A stretch of DNA of 64,000 bases from Certhia americana. Its lineage: Eukaryota; Chordata; Aves; Passeriformes; Certhiidae. The stretch lies in the NCBI GenBank assembly GCA_018697195.1, contig CM031857.1, positions 50,427,471-50,491,470 of the forward strand, given 5' to 3'. The notes below the pieces were generated by a model. That model was not told the origin of the DNA, made no database searches, and saw only the letters and a list, made by a program, of their open reading frames with translations. Within the stretch, counting starts at the first letter, position 1, and the number at the start of each line of letters is the position of its first letter. A program made the position numbers and the translations under genes. Positions 54,381-64,000 of the stretch are shown piece after piece.

Positions 54381-56769
54381 TGTCCGCTGTCCAGAGAAAT
54401 GCCCAGCATGTGGCTCGGGAAGAACCAGAAACGGATGGGGGAAAGAGCATACAACTTTGGCCCAGTTAAGAGTTTTGACCGTGTCGATTGAACTGTATGC
54501 TGAGTTCTTCACGAAACACAAATCTGTGCGGATTTTTTTAAACATTTCTTCTGGATGGGAAGTAGCACGGTTTTAAGTAGAGGCTGTGACCCACACGTGA
54601 AGGCAGGCACAGTGCGGTTGGAATCTTGCCTACGGCGTGCCCAGCCCATCTTTTAGCACGCTCGATAATTGTCATCTGTGCTATTCACAAATCCGTGTGT
54701 AAGACCCTAACTTGAGACAGAAGAGTTTAGAATAATCGGCTTCAATCACCGCCCCTGATCCGGTCAATGGTATTAATCAATATATATTGGAAAATACTTT
54801 CATTATCTTACATTGATTGATGCTTAAAAATGTTTGATGTTGCATTTTTCAAACAAGGAATTTCAGATCAGTTCATGGGTTTCTCAAGCTAAATCTTTAT
54901 GGGGTGAGTTAATTGGATTATTGCTGAAAGACTGGTATCACCTCTGTCAGGTTCCCCCACCACCTTCTCTGGCTGCTCTTGATATTTGTGCAACTCTTCA
55001 ATGAGCCAGTAGAGCTGCTGAAACATTAGTACTTACATAGGGGAAAATGTTTAATATTCACAGTTTTTGCTGGTTGGTGATCTGAAATCGTTTACCAGCT
55101 GCACAGGAAAGCACCAGACTTGATGCAAGGGACAGGGTGAAACTGGGAGTACTTAGTGCGCTCTTAGATCAACTCAACATTTCACAAGACTTAATGCTCA
55201 CTAGAGGAACTATCTGTTCTCTTTCCCAGGAAGGGGGTGGACTTTAATTTTCCTTTACAGATACACTATGAAAAAGGGTATGGTTTTCTCAGTTCAAGTA
55301 ATTCTGTTGCATGCGTAGCAAGCCAAATGCCATTGTCCAACCACTTGCTGGGTAACAGAGGCACAGCTTTAAAAGTTTAAAACATGGGTTGTATATTACC
55401 ATTACTTTAACATAGCATAAACCAGTACTGCCATCCACAAGTCAGTCCTGAAATGTTGTGAATTGTAATCCTAAAGTGGCAGTGGGTCATGTTGGAATTT
55501 ACCAATCTAATGCCTCACCGATACTGCAACAGCAGGGCAATAATCCAGCAGGATCTAATGAACACTAGGATGGCGGGTGGGAAGCTTGCTTCTAAGAAGA
55601 AAAAATAATTTTAATTTCACTTGTCTGATATATATTAGAGCAGGAGATGATTTTTGAGTCTCAGGTTATAACTGATGCTATCAGCCAATCAGCAAATTAT
55701 CATCTTTGGTGTGGGTTGAATTCATAATTTTCTGATATAATTTAATCAAGAAACAAATTTAGAAGAGTGCTGCACTGTAACTGCATTTAAATTTAGCTGC
55801 TCATTTTGCCTTCATATTTTACTGAATGCTACCTTTTTAAGATTCATATTGAAAACACATTTCATAACAAACCAATAATTTAAGTAATGACTTGGACCTA
55901 GGTTAGCGTTCATAATTCACTGAGTGTACTGAATATTAACAACAAATGTTTTAATCAGTAACCATTTTTATTGTTACCAGTTGTGGTTTTTTGGTTTTTT
56001 TAAGCAATGAAAAACTCCTTCAAGATTAATGTGGCCAGCCTGATGTATTGTTCTCAATGGGTAGGCACATTCAGAAAGCTCAGAAAGAGCTCTGAAATTA
56101 CAAGTCTGAGAGGGTTATGAGGAACTGAGGACTGTACCCCCACCCACAGCTTACTCTTTCTGCCCCAGGAGACTTTGACCTCCTCTCCAGGACACTTTCA
56201 AGTCTCACCCTGGGATTAGTAGGTGTCTTAACCAGGTAAGCTCTCAGAAACCAGGTCACTGTGCACATAAGGATGAGCCCAGACCACACTGGCTGGGTTG
56301 GCTCAGCACAGCAGGTCTAACTGGGTGCTTTGCCTGATGCTTTGGAAAGTGGAGTGAGAGAAAAGCAAGTGTCTTCTGGACTGAGGTTTTGTGTATGTAA
56401 AACTTCAAACCCATCAGTATTTTTAACAATCACAGTAGTAACATAGTGACACTTGCAACACATAAGCATTTTCTTCCATTTCTTTATTCCAAATAAATTG
56501 GTTAAAATTAGGTATATGGATACCACTAAAGGCATTATCATTTAAGGCTTTTAATGGGTTGAGATCAAAAATTTTAGAAAGAGCAGTTAGGAAACTTGGT
56601 CACCACACAATGTGTCTTGAAAACAGAATTTTATACTTAAATATATATTTATGATATGTGAAGGCATTAAACACCTAGAGGCACTTAAAAGCAAGGTAGA
56701 CCAGTTACTGAAGGCATAAATTAATTATTACAAAGAAGTTATTTCTGTGGCACCAGTAACTAAGGTATG
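54381..56769. other. Intergenic DNA between CCDC169 and SPART
   Basis: Upstream flank of CCDC169. It becomes AT-rich within about 200 bp of the CpG island. No gene or clear repeat recognised. Confidence 0.6.
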
Positions 56770-57785
56770 ATGAAGGGCTGTGTGGGCAAGGGGAAACTTG
56801 TGGATATTGAATATTCTGACTTTACCAACGACTTCGGTGCAGTGTCCCAGAGTACTCGTATAGCTGAATTAGTGAGTTCTAGATCAGATAACTACATCAC
56901 ATAAGGCTGCTGGAAAATTGGCTGGGCCAATTTTTCTGTGGTGATCAGCAGTACTACTGCTTGTCTCTGGGATCAATTCCTGAGCCAATACCCTTAATTT
57001 GTGATTGACAACCTGGAAAACTGAGCACTGGCTCAGCAAATTTGATGATGATCATGAGCTGAGAGGAGCAGTTAGTATGCAAGGGGAAAAGGGTGACCAT
57101 TCACAGGCAGGTGTACAGCCCAGAGAAACCTAATGAAATTCAACAAAAATCAAGCGCAAAGCCCAGTATCTGGCACAGGTAAAGCCCATGGATCAATATA
57201 GGCTGGAGCAATGTCTAGAATGCAATGACAGAAGATACAGGCTCCCTGGTGAAGCTGCCATGAGCCAGCAACAGCTTAAAGCCAACAAGACTGAAGGGCT
57301 CCTGGGCTGCCAGAGTAAGGGCATGGCCAGGAGTCTGAGGGAGATGGTTCTTCCACTCTGTTCAGCACAGGCTGAAGTGCTTAGCTTTTGACTCCCAAAC
57401 AAGTCTCAAGGGCTGCATTAGGTCAGGAACTTGCCTTTTTACAGGCTGGAGAAGGCATAAGGAGAGCTTAGTGCTATCATCAGCTATGTAATATGAAAGT
57501 CTAAATACGATGGAGAAGCCAAAGTTTCCTCCAGTGTGCATGATGGAAGGATATGCAACAGAATGCACCTGCATATAAAAATGTTTGGCTTAGTATAAGG
57601 AAAAGTATTGAGCAGAGTCAAGTTGGGCAAAGATTACTCAGAGGGGCTGTGAAGTCTCCATCCTTGGAGAGAATCACAACATGAACAGAACTGGGAGAGA
57701 GTACTGTGCTCCAGGCTGGACATGTTCTTAGCAGGAGGTAAGTTACAGACCAGGGAGACCTTCCAACCCTCACCATTCTATGGTA
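56770..57785 (+). mobile_element. CR1 LINE fragment, longest copy in the window
   Basis: About 1 kb in plus orientation, covering the end of the reverse-transcriptase ORF and the 3' UTR. Its first blocks (GGGCTGTGTGGGCAAGGGGA, TTCTGACTTTACCAACGACT) correspond to the catalytic-domain region of CR1 ORF2. Later blocks include CAGCAAATTTGATGATGATC and AACCTAATGAAATTCAAC. The end is AGACCTTCCAACCCTCACCA then TTCTATGG. Many stops and frameshifts leave it without an intact ORF. Confidence 0.85.
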
Positions 57786-60558
57786 AGCTGGTCAGCACTT
57801 TTTTTGTAGTGGAAGGTAGGTTTACCAATTCCTTTTAAAGGATCATGGATTTATTCAGGGAACATTAAAAATAGGCTATTCCAAGTTAGTTTTAAACCAG
57901 CATTAAACAAACCAATCAAACAACTCTTGGAATCTAGAGGAATCCATTCATATACAGGGCTTTAGATTTGATGTAAGAACTGTGGTTTATATCTACACAA
58001 TGATGAAAATGCCAGAGATAACAGTAGCTTAGCATAACTTAGAGATCATTGAAAGTAATCCTCTCAAGACGAGATCTGAGACAAATATTGTAGCAGAAAA
58101 GACTTTGAATAAATTTGGAAATAAGAATGCCTTAGGAAATCAGGGAGTAGTTAATACATTACACAGCTTAGAAGAACTTCCAGGACTGTCAAGTATCAAA
58201 AGATGTACAGTGTTCAAAGAAACAAACCAAAGCTGTGAATAGAAAGCCAACCTAAGATAGGATGTTTGTGGAGTTTAATATATCAAAGGGAGAGATGCAA
58301 AGAGGCAGTAAATGTGAAAAGGCTGTTGTATATAGTAGAAGGGAGGAGAAGCCTATGGAGTTGCTACCCTGGGCCCAAGAAGTGGCAGGTGAAGCAAGGT
58401 AAGTTCAACAGCATCATATTATCAGCTGGGAAAATTAACTGAACTTTTGAACAATGTAAAAGGGATGATCATGGATATATCATATTACAAACTGTAAGAT
58501 GGGGTAGACATTCAAAAAATAGTTTTAATCCACTTTGAAAGACTGGATACAAATGAAGAGAACAACAGCAGGTTGAGCACAACACCACTACTTGCCTGAT
58601 ACTGATGGCATTTAAATGTTTTTCCTCACTGTGCTCCAATGTGGTCTCTTGAAGACTGTAACACCTTGATCTTACCTGTTGTTTTAATACAACTTTTTAT
58701 TTAGATGGTTTACAGACTAAACTAAAGGGTATGAGCTATATGCAAAAACCTCGAAATGGGAGGGAGAAAAAAGATACAAATACCTATATCCCTATTGTAA
58801 ATACAGCTCATAGCAACAAAAAATGCTTTTGCTAGTGTGAAGTCTTGAGCAGTCTTTAACTGGTTACACAAGCTGGCAAGCAGCAGACTATAGTAATAGG
58901 AATTGTTGCAGTGTACTTTGGATGGAACTATTTAGTTTGAAAAAGTTAAGCTCTAGTTCATGAGCTTGTTTATACTGTAGATATACCCCAATACTTCTGA
59001 AGAAGTCCTAGTTTTTCCACTCATGGATCCATATAGTAGCTTCATACCATAAAAAGGTCAAGCACAGATTTTTATCTTTATTTCCATAAATCAAAGTTAC
59101 ACTTCAAGTGGTTAGATCCTCTTTCACATTTCTCACCCTAAGCACACATCTGCAGTAGCTACCACAAAATATGCACCTATTACTATTCTAACAGACTGTA
59201 GTTGTTACTGTATTTTTTCAATCTTCTACAAATACCACTTGCCAATAACAATTTATAGTTATTTTCTCCATCTACATGAAATGGAGATAAGTTGTAACTT
59301 ATTGGTATTCTGTCCATTGCAGGTCCAGCCAATATTAGAATGTGCAGCAGCTTTAAAACTCAATAGTAAAGTGTTAAATAATTAGCAGTGTTAAAGCATC
59401 TCAAGGATTTAACATCTTGAGTTATTTTACACTCTGCTACAAACAGGATGACAAATCTACACAGTAGTATCTATTCTACACAACTCTCCATTACAAGGGT
59501 TTCTCTTCATAGTCTTTTTAAAAACTTCACACCCTTGTGCAACTATTAATTTAATGGAATAAAGATGATGACCACTAGAACTATTTGTTCAAACATTAGG
59601 AGTCTTCCATTAGGAAGTCATGATATATAATCCGAATCTTTCTGATCAGATGAACAGTACAGAATGCATAGAATTTCCTAGTGCCCTCTAGTATTTTCAC
59701 AGAAAAATACTTTAATTAATACAAAACCATACTTTTCCTCTCTACATAAAAATCTTAATTTCAAAGAATCTTTGTATATTCCATATGGAGTCAACTGGAA
59801 AATACATTTTTCTGGACCTGTAAATACTCTCTTCTAGAAGAAATCCTTGGTATCTTTGGTTTATTTATATGCTAGATGAGAAAAAAAAAAAAAAAAAAAA
59901 AAAAAAAAGAAAAAGACTGAATGGGAATGACTACTTAATTACCTGAGGTTCAGCTTTCATTTTTCCTAACATGAACTTTGGATAAGATCAGCTGTTTTGT
60001 AGGTGAAAAGAGAAATTCTCTACAAAATAATGAAACACAATGCTTATTTTAGTAGTGCATATTAAATAAAACAAGGCTTGATTAGTAAAACTAATTCTTA
60101 AAGATAGGTATAAAGCCAAAACTGGTAATTTTACTTGTTCCAGAATAATTAATCCTACTCTTTCTTTATCACCACCTTCTTTATAAATATAAAGTGTTAC
60201 AAAAATATTCACAATAGTATTTCTATATTAATCTATTATTCCATATATTATTCCATATATTATTTTGAAAAAGTGCTTAAAGAGGCAAGTATATGAACTG
60301 CAAACTCATTCCTTCCAGTTGCCTAAAGCCATGATCCAGTTGTTTAAACCCCTCGTTCAGTACAGAACAAGGAAGTGACAACTTTCATGTTTCCTCCTAC
60401 AAATGCTCTTCCTACTTTTACATTTTCCTGTGAAACTAAGTAACAGTTGCTTGAAAAGTACAGTGTGACTTATGTTCAATGTCAGATGAGCAATGTAGTT
60501 ACTTCTACATAGGAAGTTTCATCTCTAAGGTAAGGCTTTGAGAAGTATTTAATTGTGT
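57786..60558 (-). other. SPART: Intergenic DNA and SPART 3' UTR
   Basis: The SPART 3' UTR starts at 60,558 and runs left. Minus-strand AATAAA hexamers occur at 59,865-59,860, 59,082-59,077 and 58,701-58,696, giving possible UTRs of about 0.7, 1.5 and 1.9 kb. I cannot tell which is used. No other gene recognised. Confidence 0.6.
59881..59908. repeat. A28 homopolymer
   Basis: Run of 28 A residues on the plus strand, which would be a poly-U stretch in the SPART 3' UTR if the distal polyadenylation signals are used. Confidence 0.9.
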
Positions 60559-60745
60559 TTATTTTTTACCCTTCTTCTCATTATCCAATACTTTATATTC
60601 ATCTAGCACAGCATGGCCGGTTTCCTTTGCAGTTCTCTTTACAACGGATTTGATACCAATATTTTCAATGTTAAATGCTGTAAGACCAACATTGATTGCA
60701 GAATTCATAGCGTTGTCTGTAGCATGGCCAGCATCCTCTCCATAC
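60559..60745 (-). CDS. SPART: SPART terminal coding exon
   Basis: 187 nt. The first base completes Lys, then YGEDAGHATDNAMNSAINVG, LTAFNIENIGIKSVVKRTAK and ETGHAVLDEYKVLDNEKKGK, one more Lys and TAA at 60,561-60,559. The acceptor is CTTTCCTTAG|G. Human spartin continues for some 25-30 further, mostly charged residues, and this copy does not. Confidence 0.97.
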
Positions 60746-63700
60746 CTAAGGAAAGAGAGCAGTTTTGTAGATTTGTATACTTATATATATTTGTATACTT
60801 ATAGATTTGTATACTTATATTTATAAGTATTTTAATCTTCACTGAAATTCTTTTGAGAGCTAAAGTTCAGGCATTACCAAGAAAAAATACTAAGTACAGT
60901 GTCTGAATGTCTAAAGAATAAAATTAGAATTTATAAAGTCATTTGAGTAAAGGCTGCTCCTCTATCAGATCAATTGCTCTTTGAAAATGCCAATATGCTT
61001 CTACTCTTTTTCTTCAAGAACGCTTCCAGTCTTTCTCCCGTTTTTCTCCTCTAATTTTGAAGAGTAAAAAACACATCTATAGAATGGTAAGAAGGGAGGA
61101 GAGAGCTTTGTGCAATAACTAAAGGTTCTTTTTCACCATAGTTCTTAGGTAAAATTCCAACACCCTCTGTATAGAAAGCCAACTGTATCCTGGGCTGCAT
61201 CCAAAGCAGCATGGCCAGCAGGGTGAGGAGGGGATTCTGCCCCTCCACTGTTCTCTTGTTTGACCCCCACCTGGAGTGCTGCATTGTACAAAAGCCCCCC
61301 AAAAAAACAAAGCTATCAACAAAGCTATCTTGAGGATGCAATGAAAATTATGAAGAGATAAAAGCCTTTGGTCTCTCCCATGGGCTATGAGTCCAGCTTC
61401 CTTATGCTTTAGTGGGCAAGCTGGCAGTCTCAGACTAATGGCTCAATTGTGCACAGAGAGCACAATGAAGGACAAGAGTACAGTGAGAGCAGTAACTCCA
61501 ACTGTTCTGGGTAGTCAGACATTTCTCTAGAAAGCACTGCAGTCAGACAAACCAGGGCAAAGGGAAGTATTTCTGGCAGCATCAGAATCCCAGCTGTCAG
61601 CAGAGTTACTTTTTCCCTGTGCTTGTTATGACCAGAGATTCTTTGAGGACCTCAAGATAAGGCTAGAGAAAAACAAAGAATATCAAAGAATCCAAAAATC
61701 TATAAAATATCAGTACAGCAGCCAGAGTGTGTGGCTGGAACTAACAATGAGACTGAATAAAAAGAATTAGTCGATTTTCTGTTTTGCCTTTAATTCTCTG
61801 ATAGAGCAACAGCCTTGAATCATCAACATTGAATTTGCAGGTCAGAGAATTAATCTCACAGCAAAAGTATTTGTCAGTTTGATTAGTCTGTCAATTCGAT
61901 TATTTTCACCTCAGGAACATCATAAGCCAGTATAGTATCAGTAAAGTAAGTAACCTCATTTAAAGTAGGATTATAGCTTATCCAGTACAGTAAGACTAAT
62001 AACTTCTTAATGTCCAATTTTTTTAGTTTTCCTGCCTGAATTGCATCATTTTTAACTCTTTTTTTTCTTTTTAACTTGTGCAGATATATACACTGCATCT
62101 GTTTAAACAGCTTTTAAAAAAGGTAGTAACATGGGACATTGGCAGACATATTCCTTCTGAAGCTATGTTTTTCCCCCATTCCAATCAACATGCATATGCT
62201 GAGTATCTCTTTAAAATTCCATCCACAAGGGTACTGCAGCTAAGTTTTGGCCATTTCTTTTAATTTAGAGACACTGATGGTGCTGCTTTAGCTTTGTTTC
62301 CATTAAGTGGAATTTAGCTCATTCACTGGTACTTTGAGTGGCAGACATCTTTGTCACTGAAATAAAAAATAGCTTACAAAAGGGAGATTATGTAAAATTT
62401 TAATATAATTATAAGGATAGATTTTAAAGATTACATATCAAATATTTTCAATCATATTGCAGTTAGCTGCAACAGGTAGTTACTTATTGTTTTTCACTCC
62501 TAGTGTCTGTGGTCTGCTGATCTCCGTATTTCCTATATTTGTATCTAAAACAAAAACATTAATGTGAATTTATATGAAATGAGTACCAGTACAATTTCTC
62601 CTGACATTCCTACTGCAAACAAACATTAGCAATAAACCACAACTGACTAGAACTTTGCTATTTGGCCTCCTATTTGAAATGCATCACAACACAACCCTGA
62701 ATGCCAATCTGCTTAATACTGTATGCTGATGTTTATCTTGTTACCATTGGCTTGTAGCCTGTATGCACTTTCAGCAATCCTTTTAATATCTCTTTTGCTA
62801 CACTTATCAGGATTCCATTTAAGCTGCTTGCTTCTGCTTACTCTTCACTTTCTGTTAAATCTACTGCCCTTTTTTTAAGGGGTGCATTTCATGTTTCAGT
62901 TATTTCAATATATTCCTTTATTCTCCACAGCATACACATACATGCATACAGCTTTCATCTTTCCATTAATTTAGTAACATCATCTTAATCCCAAATGTTA
63001 CTGTCCTCTTTCCCCACTATCTTTTTTCTAACAACATCTGTATTCTGCAAGTTGAGGCTGTTCTATAATTGTCATATATGCCTTAGATTTCTTTACAAAA
63101 TTTTCTTTCTTTGGTACTGCCTTGCTTTAGCCAAATCTGCTAATAGATGAGGTTCTTTCATTTTTCATTAATTTAGCTAAGTTTGCATAAATTCAGGATG
63201 AGAGCTGAGAGGTTTAAACCAGTAATTTTTTCACAATGATATTGTACCATAGAGTGAAGACATAAATCTGAACATTATTTGTAACACAGCCTGGAGCTGC
63301 AATACTTCTACAAAGAACTACAAAAATACTTCCTACAATCATTTACTCGTTTCAGATTTTTGCATACAGGAGACGCTCATTACTGTTTATTTAACACCTT
63401 ATCACATGCTACATAATTACAGCAAAGGAGGCATTTCAGTTAGCTTCCCTGCACTTCCATAAACTTTTGACAGTATTCAGAGACAGTAACAATGTGCTGT
63501 AGAAGATCAGAACAATAAAAACATAACTTACTTGTATTTGACCGTTTTTACAGTCTCAGTTGAAACACTTTTAGCAATGCACTTCGCTGCACTTTCTAAA
63601 CCTTGCCACACTGTTGAAAACCCTGTAGAAACAAATTAGCTTTTTTGAGTTCATACCATTACAAATATGACATTAAAAAAAGTGTAAGGAATTTTTATTA

Positions 63701-63860
63701 CCTTGAACTCCACTTGCTGCTACAACCAGAGCACCATCAAAAGTAGATTTGCCATCTTTATCCTTCTTTAGGGATTCTGGAACTAATTTGCTGCCATGCT
63801 TCTTCACGTGTGGAGCCAGCTCCTTTCCAACACAGCTTGCAATAGAACACACCCCTTCAA
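60559..63860 (-). CDS. SPART: SPART (spartin), last three coding exons; 5' part beyond the window
   Basis: Exons 63702-63860, 63532-63622 and 60559-60745 splice in frame to 144 complete codons plus stop. They contain KELAPHVKKHGSKLVPESLK, GFSTVWQGLESAAKC and AINVGLTAFNIENIGIKSVV, diagnostic of spartin. Spartin has an N-terminal MIT domain (outside this window) and a C-terminal plant-related senescence domain, most of whose distal part is encoded here. It acts on lipid droplets (including lipophagy and triglyceride turnover), in endosomal EGFR traffic, at mitochondria and in cytokinesis; loss in humans causes Troyer syndrome. The C terminus ends DNEKKGKK, clearly shorter than the human tail as I recall it. 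CCDC169 lies downstream on the same strand. Confidence 0.97.
60769..60826. repeat. Tandem repeat of a TTTGTATACTTATA unit
   Basis: Three copies of GATTTGTATACTTATA-like units with 16-18 bp spacing. The repeat begins about 20 bp upstream, in transcript terms, of the SPART terminal exon's acceptor, so it spans the likely branch-point zone. Confidence 0.85.
61170..61400 (+). mobile_element. CR1 LINE fragment
   Basis: Plus orientation, antisense to SPART. It holds the blocks CCAACTGTATCCTGGGCTGC, AGCAGCATGGCCAGCAGGGT and TTTGACCCCCACCTGGAGTG from the end of CR1 ORF2. Similarity then decays. The right boundary is uncertain, possibly to about 61,600. There is no CR1 tail. Confidence 0.8.
62484..62544 (-). 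other. Cryptic terminal-exon-like ORF in the SPART last intron
   Basis: A minus-strand TTTTTGTTTTAG acceptor is followed by 61 nt whose phase matches the donor of the penultimate SPART exon. If used, it would add about 19 residues (including YGDQQTTDTRSEKQ) and stop at TAA 62,486-62,484. It has no visible resemblance to the normal terminal exon beyond a chance KYG. Probably not used. Confidence 0.2.
63532..63622 (-). CDS. SPART: SPART exon, senescence domain, part 2
   Basis: 91 nt encoding GFSTVWQGLESAAKCIAKSV then STETVKTVKYK. The acceptor is TTCTACAG|GG, completing Gly from the previous exon, and the donor is ACAA|GTAAGT. Only 79 bp separate it from the preceding exon. Confidence 0.97.
63702..63860 (-). 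CDS. SPART: SPART exon, senescence domain, part 1
   Basis: 159 nt starting with two bases that complete a codon (probably Val, if the preceding exon ends in G as the family suggests), then EGVCSIASCVGKELAPHVKK, HGSKLVPESLKKDKDGKSTF and DGALVVAASGVQ. The acceptor is ATGGTAG|TT and the donor CAAG|GTAATA. The segment around KELAPHVKKHGSKLVPESLK is among the most conserved in the protein. Confidence 0.97.
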
Positions 63861-64000
63861 CTACCATAAAACAATAGTATGTGGGTTATTTAGTGAGAAC
63901 ATAGAACATCCTTCTTTAAAAATCTTTACTCACAAGTAACAGGAAGCTTCACTGAAGTCTTAAGTGATGCTTCTGTTTGAATACACTTATATGAAAGACA

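Larger units (their letters stand above)
60746..63531 (-). other. SPART: SPART last intron
   Basis: 2,786 bp between the penultimate and terminal coding exons. It contains a GTATAC-rich tandem repeat next to the 3' splice site, a CR1 fragment at about 61.17-61.40 kb and a cryptic exon-like ORF at 62,484-62,544. The rest is AT-rich with nothing recognised. Confidence 0.85.

Noticed and set aside
59681..59694. Second CTCF-like motif (GTGCCCTCTAGTAT)
   Set aside because: It misses the two terminal G positions of the core, so it is too weak to list.
63934..64000. Open minus-strand stretch ending at a GTGAGT donor, considered as the preceding SPART exon
   Set aside because: The donor phase would fit, but the peptide does not resemble the conserved spartin sequence expected just before EGVCSIASC, and the intron would be only about 75 bp. 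The true exon probably lies beyond 64,000.

Overview
The window looks like bird nuclear DNA, probably a songbird or relative. It is AT-rich and gene-poor, with long introns. Its repeats are mostly short 3' pieces of CR1 LINEs with the typical avian tail, and there is one avian endogenous-retrovirus LTR. It contains one complete gene and the 3' end of a second, both on the minus strand. The relative order matches the human 13q13 block as I remember it (DCLK1, SOHLH2, CCDC169, SPART, CCNA1). Species-level assignment is inference.

Region by region. 1-27.4 kb is intergenic sequence downstream of CCDC169. It holds CR1 fragments, simple repeats, a small GC-rich minisatellite patch and two unidentified exon-like fragments at the left edge. 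I saw no recognisable SOHLH2 bHLH exon in it. 27.4-54.1 kb is CCDC169, with eight coding exons. They splice in frame to a 214-residue coiled-coil protein, the length I recall for the human protein. Intron 4 is 12.8 kb and holds an old CR1 and a strong CTCF-like site. Intron 1 carries an antisense ERV LTR about 0.3 kb from exon 1. A CpG island at about 53.64-54.38 kb is the promoter, and the 5' leader has a minimal start-stop uORF. 54.4-60.6 kb is intergenic sequence plus the SPART 3' UTR, with one long CR1. 60.6-64 kb holds the last three coding exons of SPART (spartin), encoding most of the senescence domain and the C terminus. The remaining SPART exons lie beyond the right edge.

The two genes are in tandem: the SPART stop codon is about 6.5 kb upstream of the CCDC169 start. 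Nothing suggests that their products work together. SPART acts on lipid droplets, endosomes and mitochondria, while CCDC169 is an uncharacterised DUF4600-type coiled-coil protein.

I found no previously undescribed gene system. The observations most worth a second look are the start-stop uORF, the LTR beside the CpG island, two abutting near-perfect palindromes in CCDC169 intron 1, a cryptic alternative terminal exon in SPART, and the short SPART C-terminal tail.
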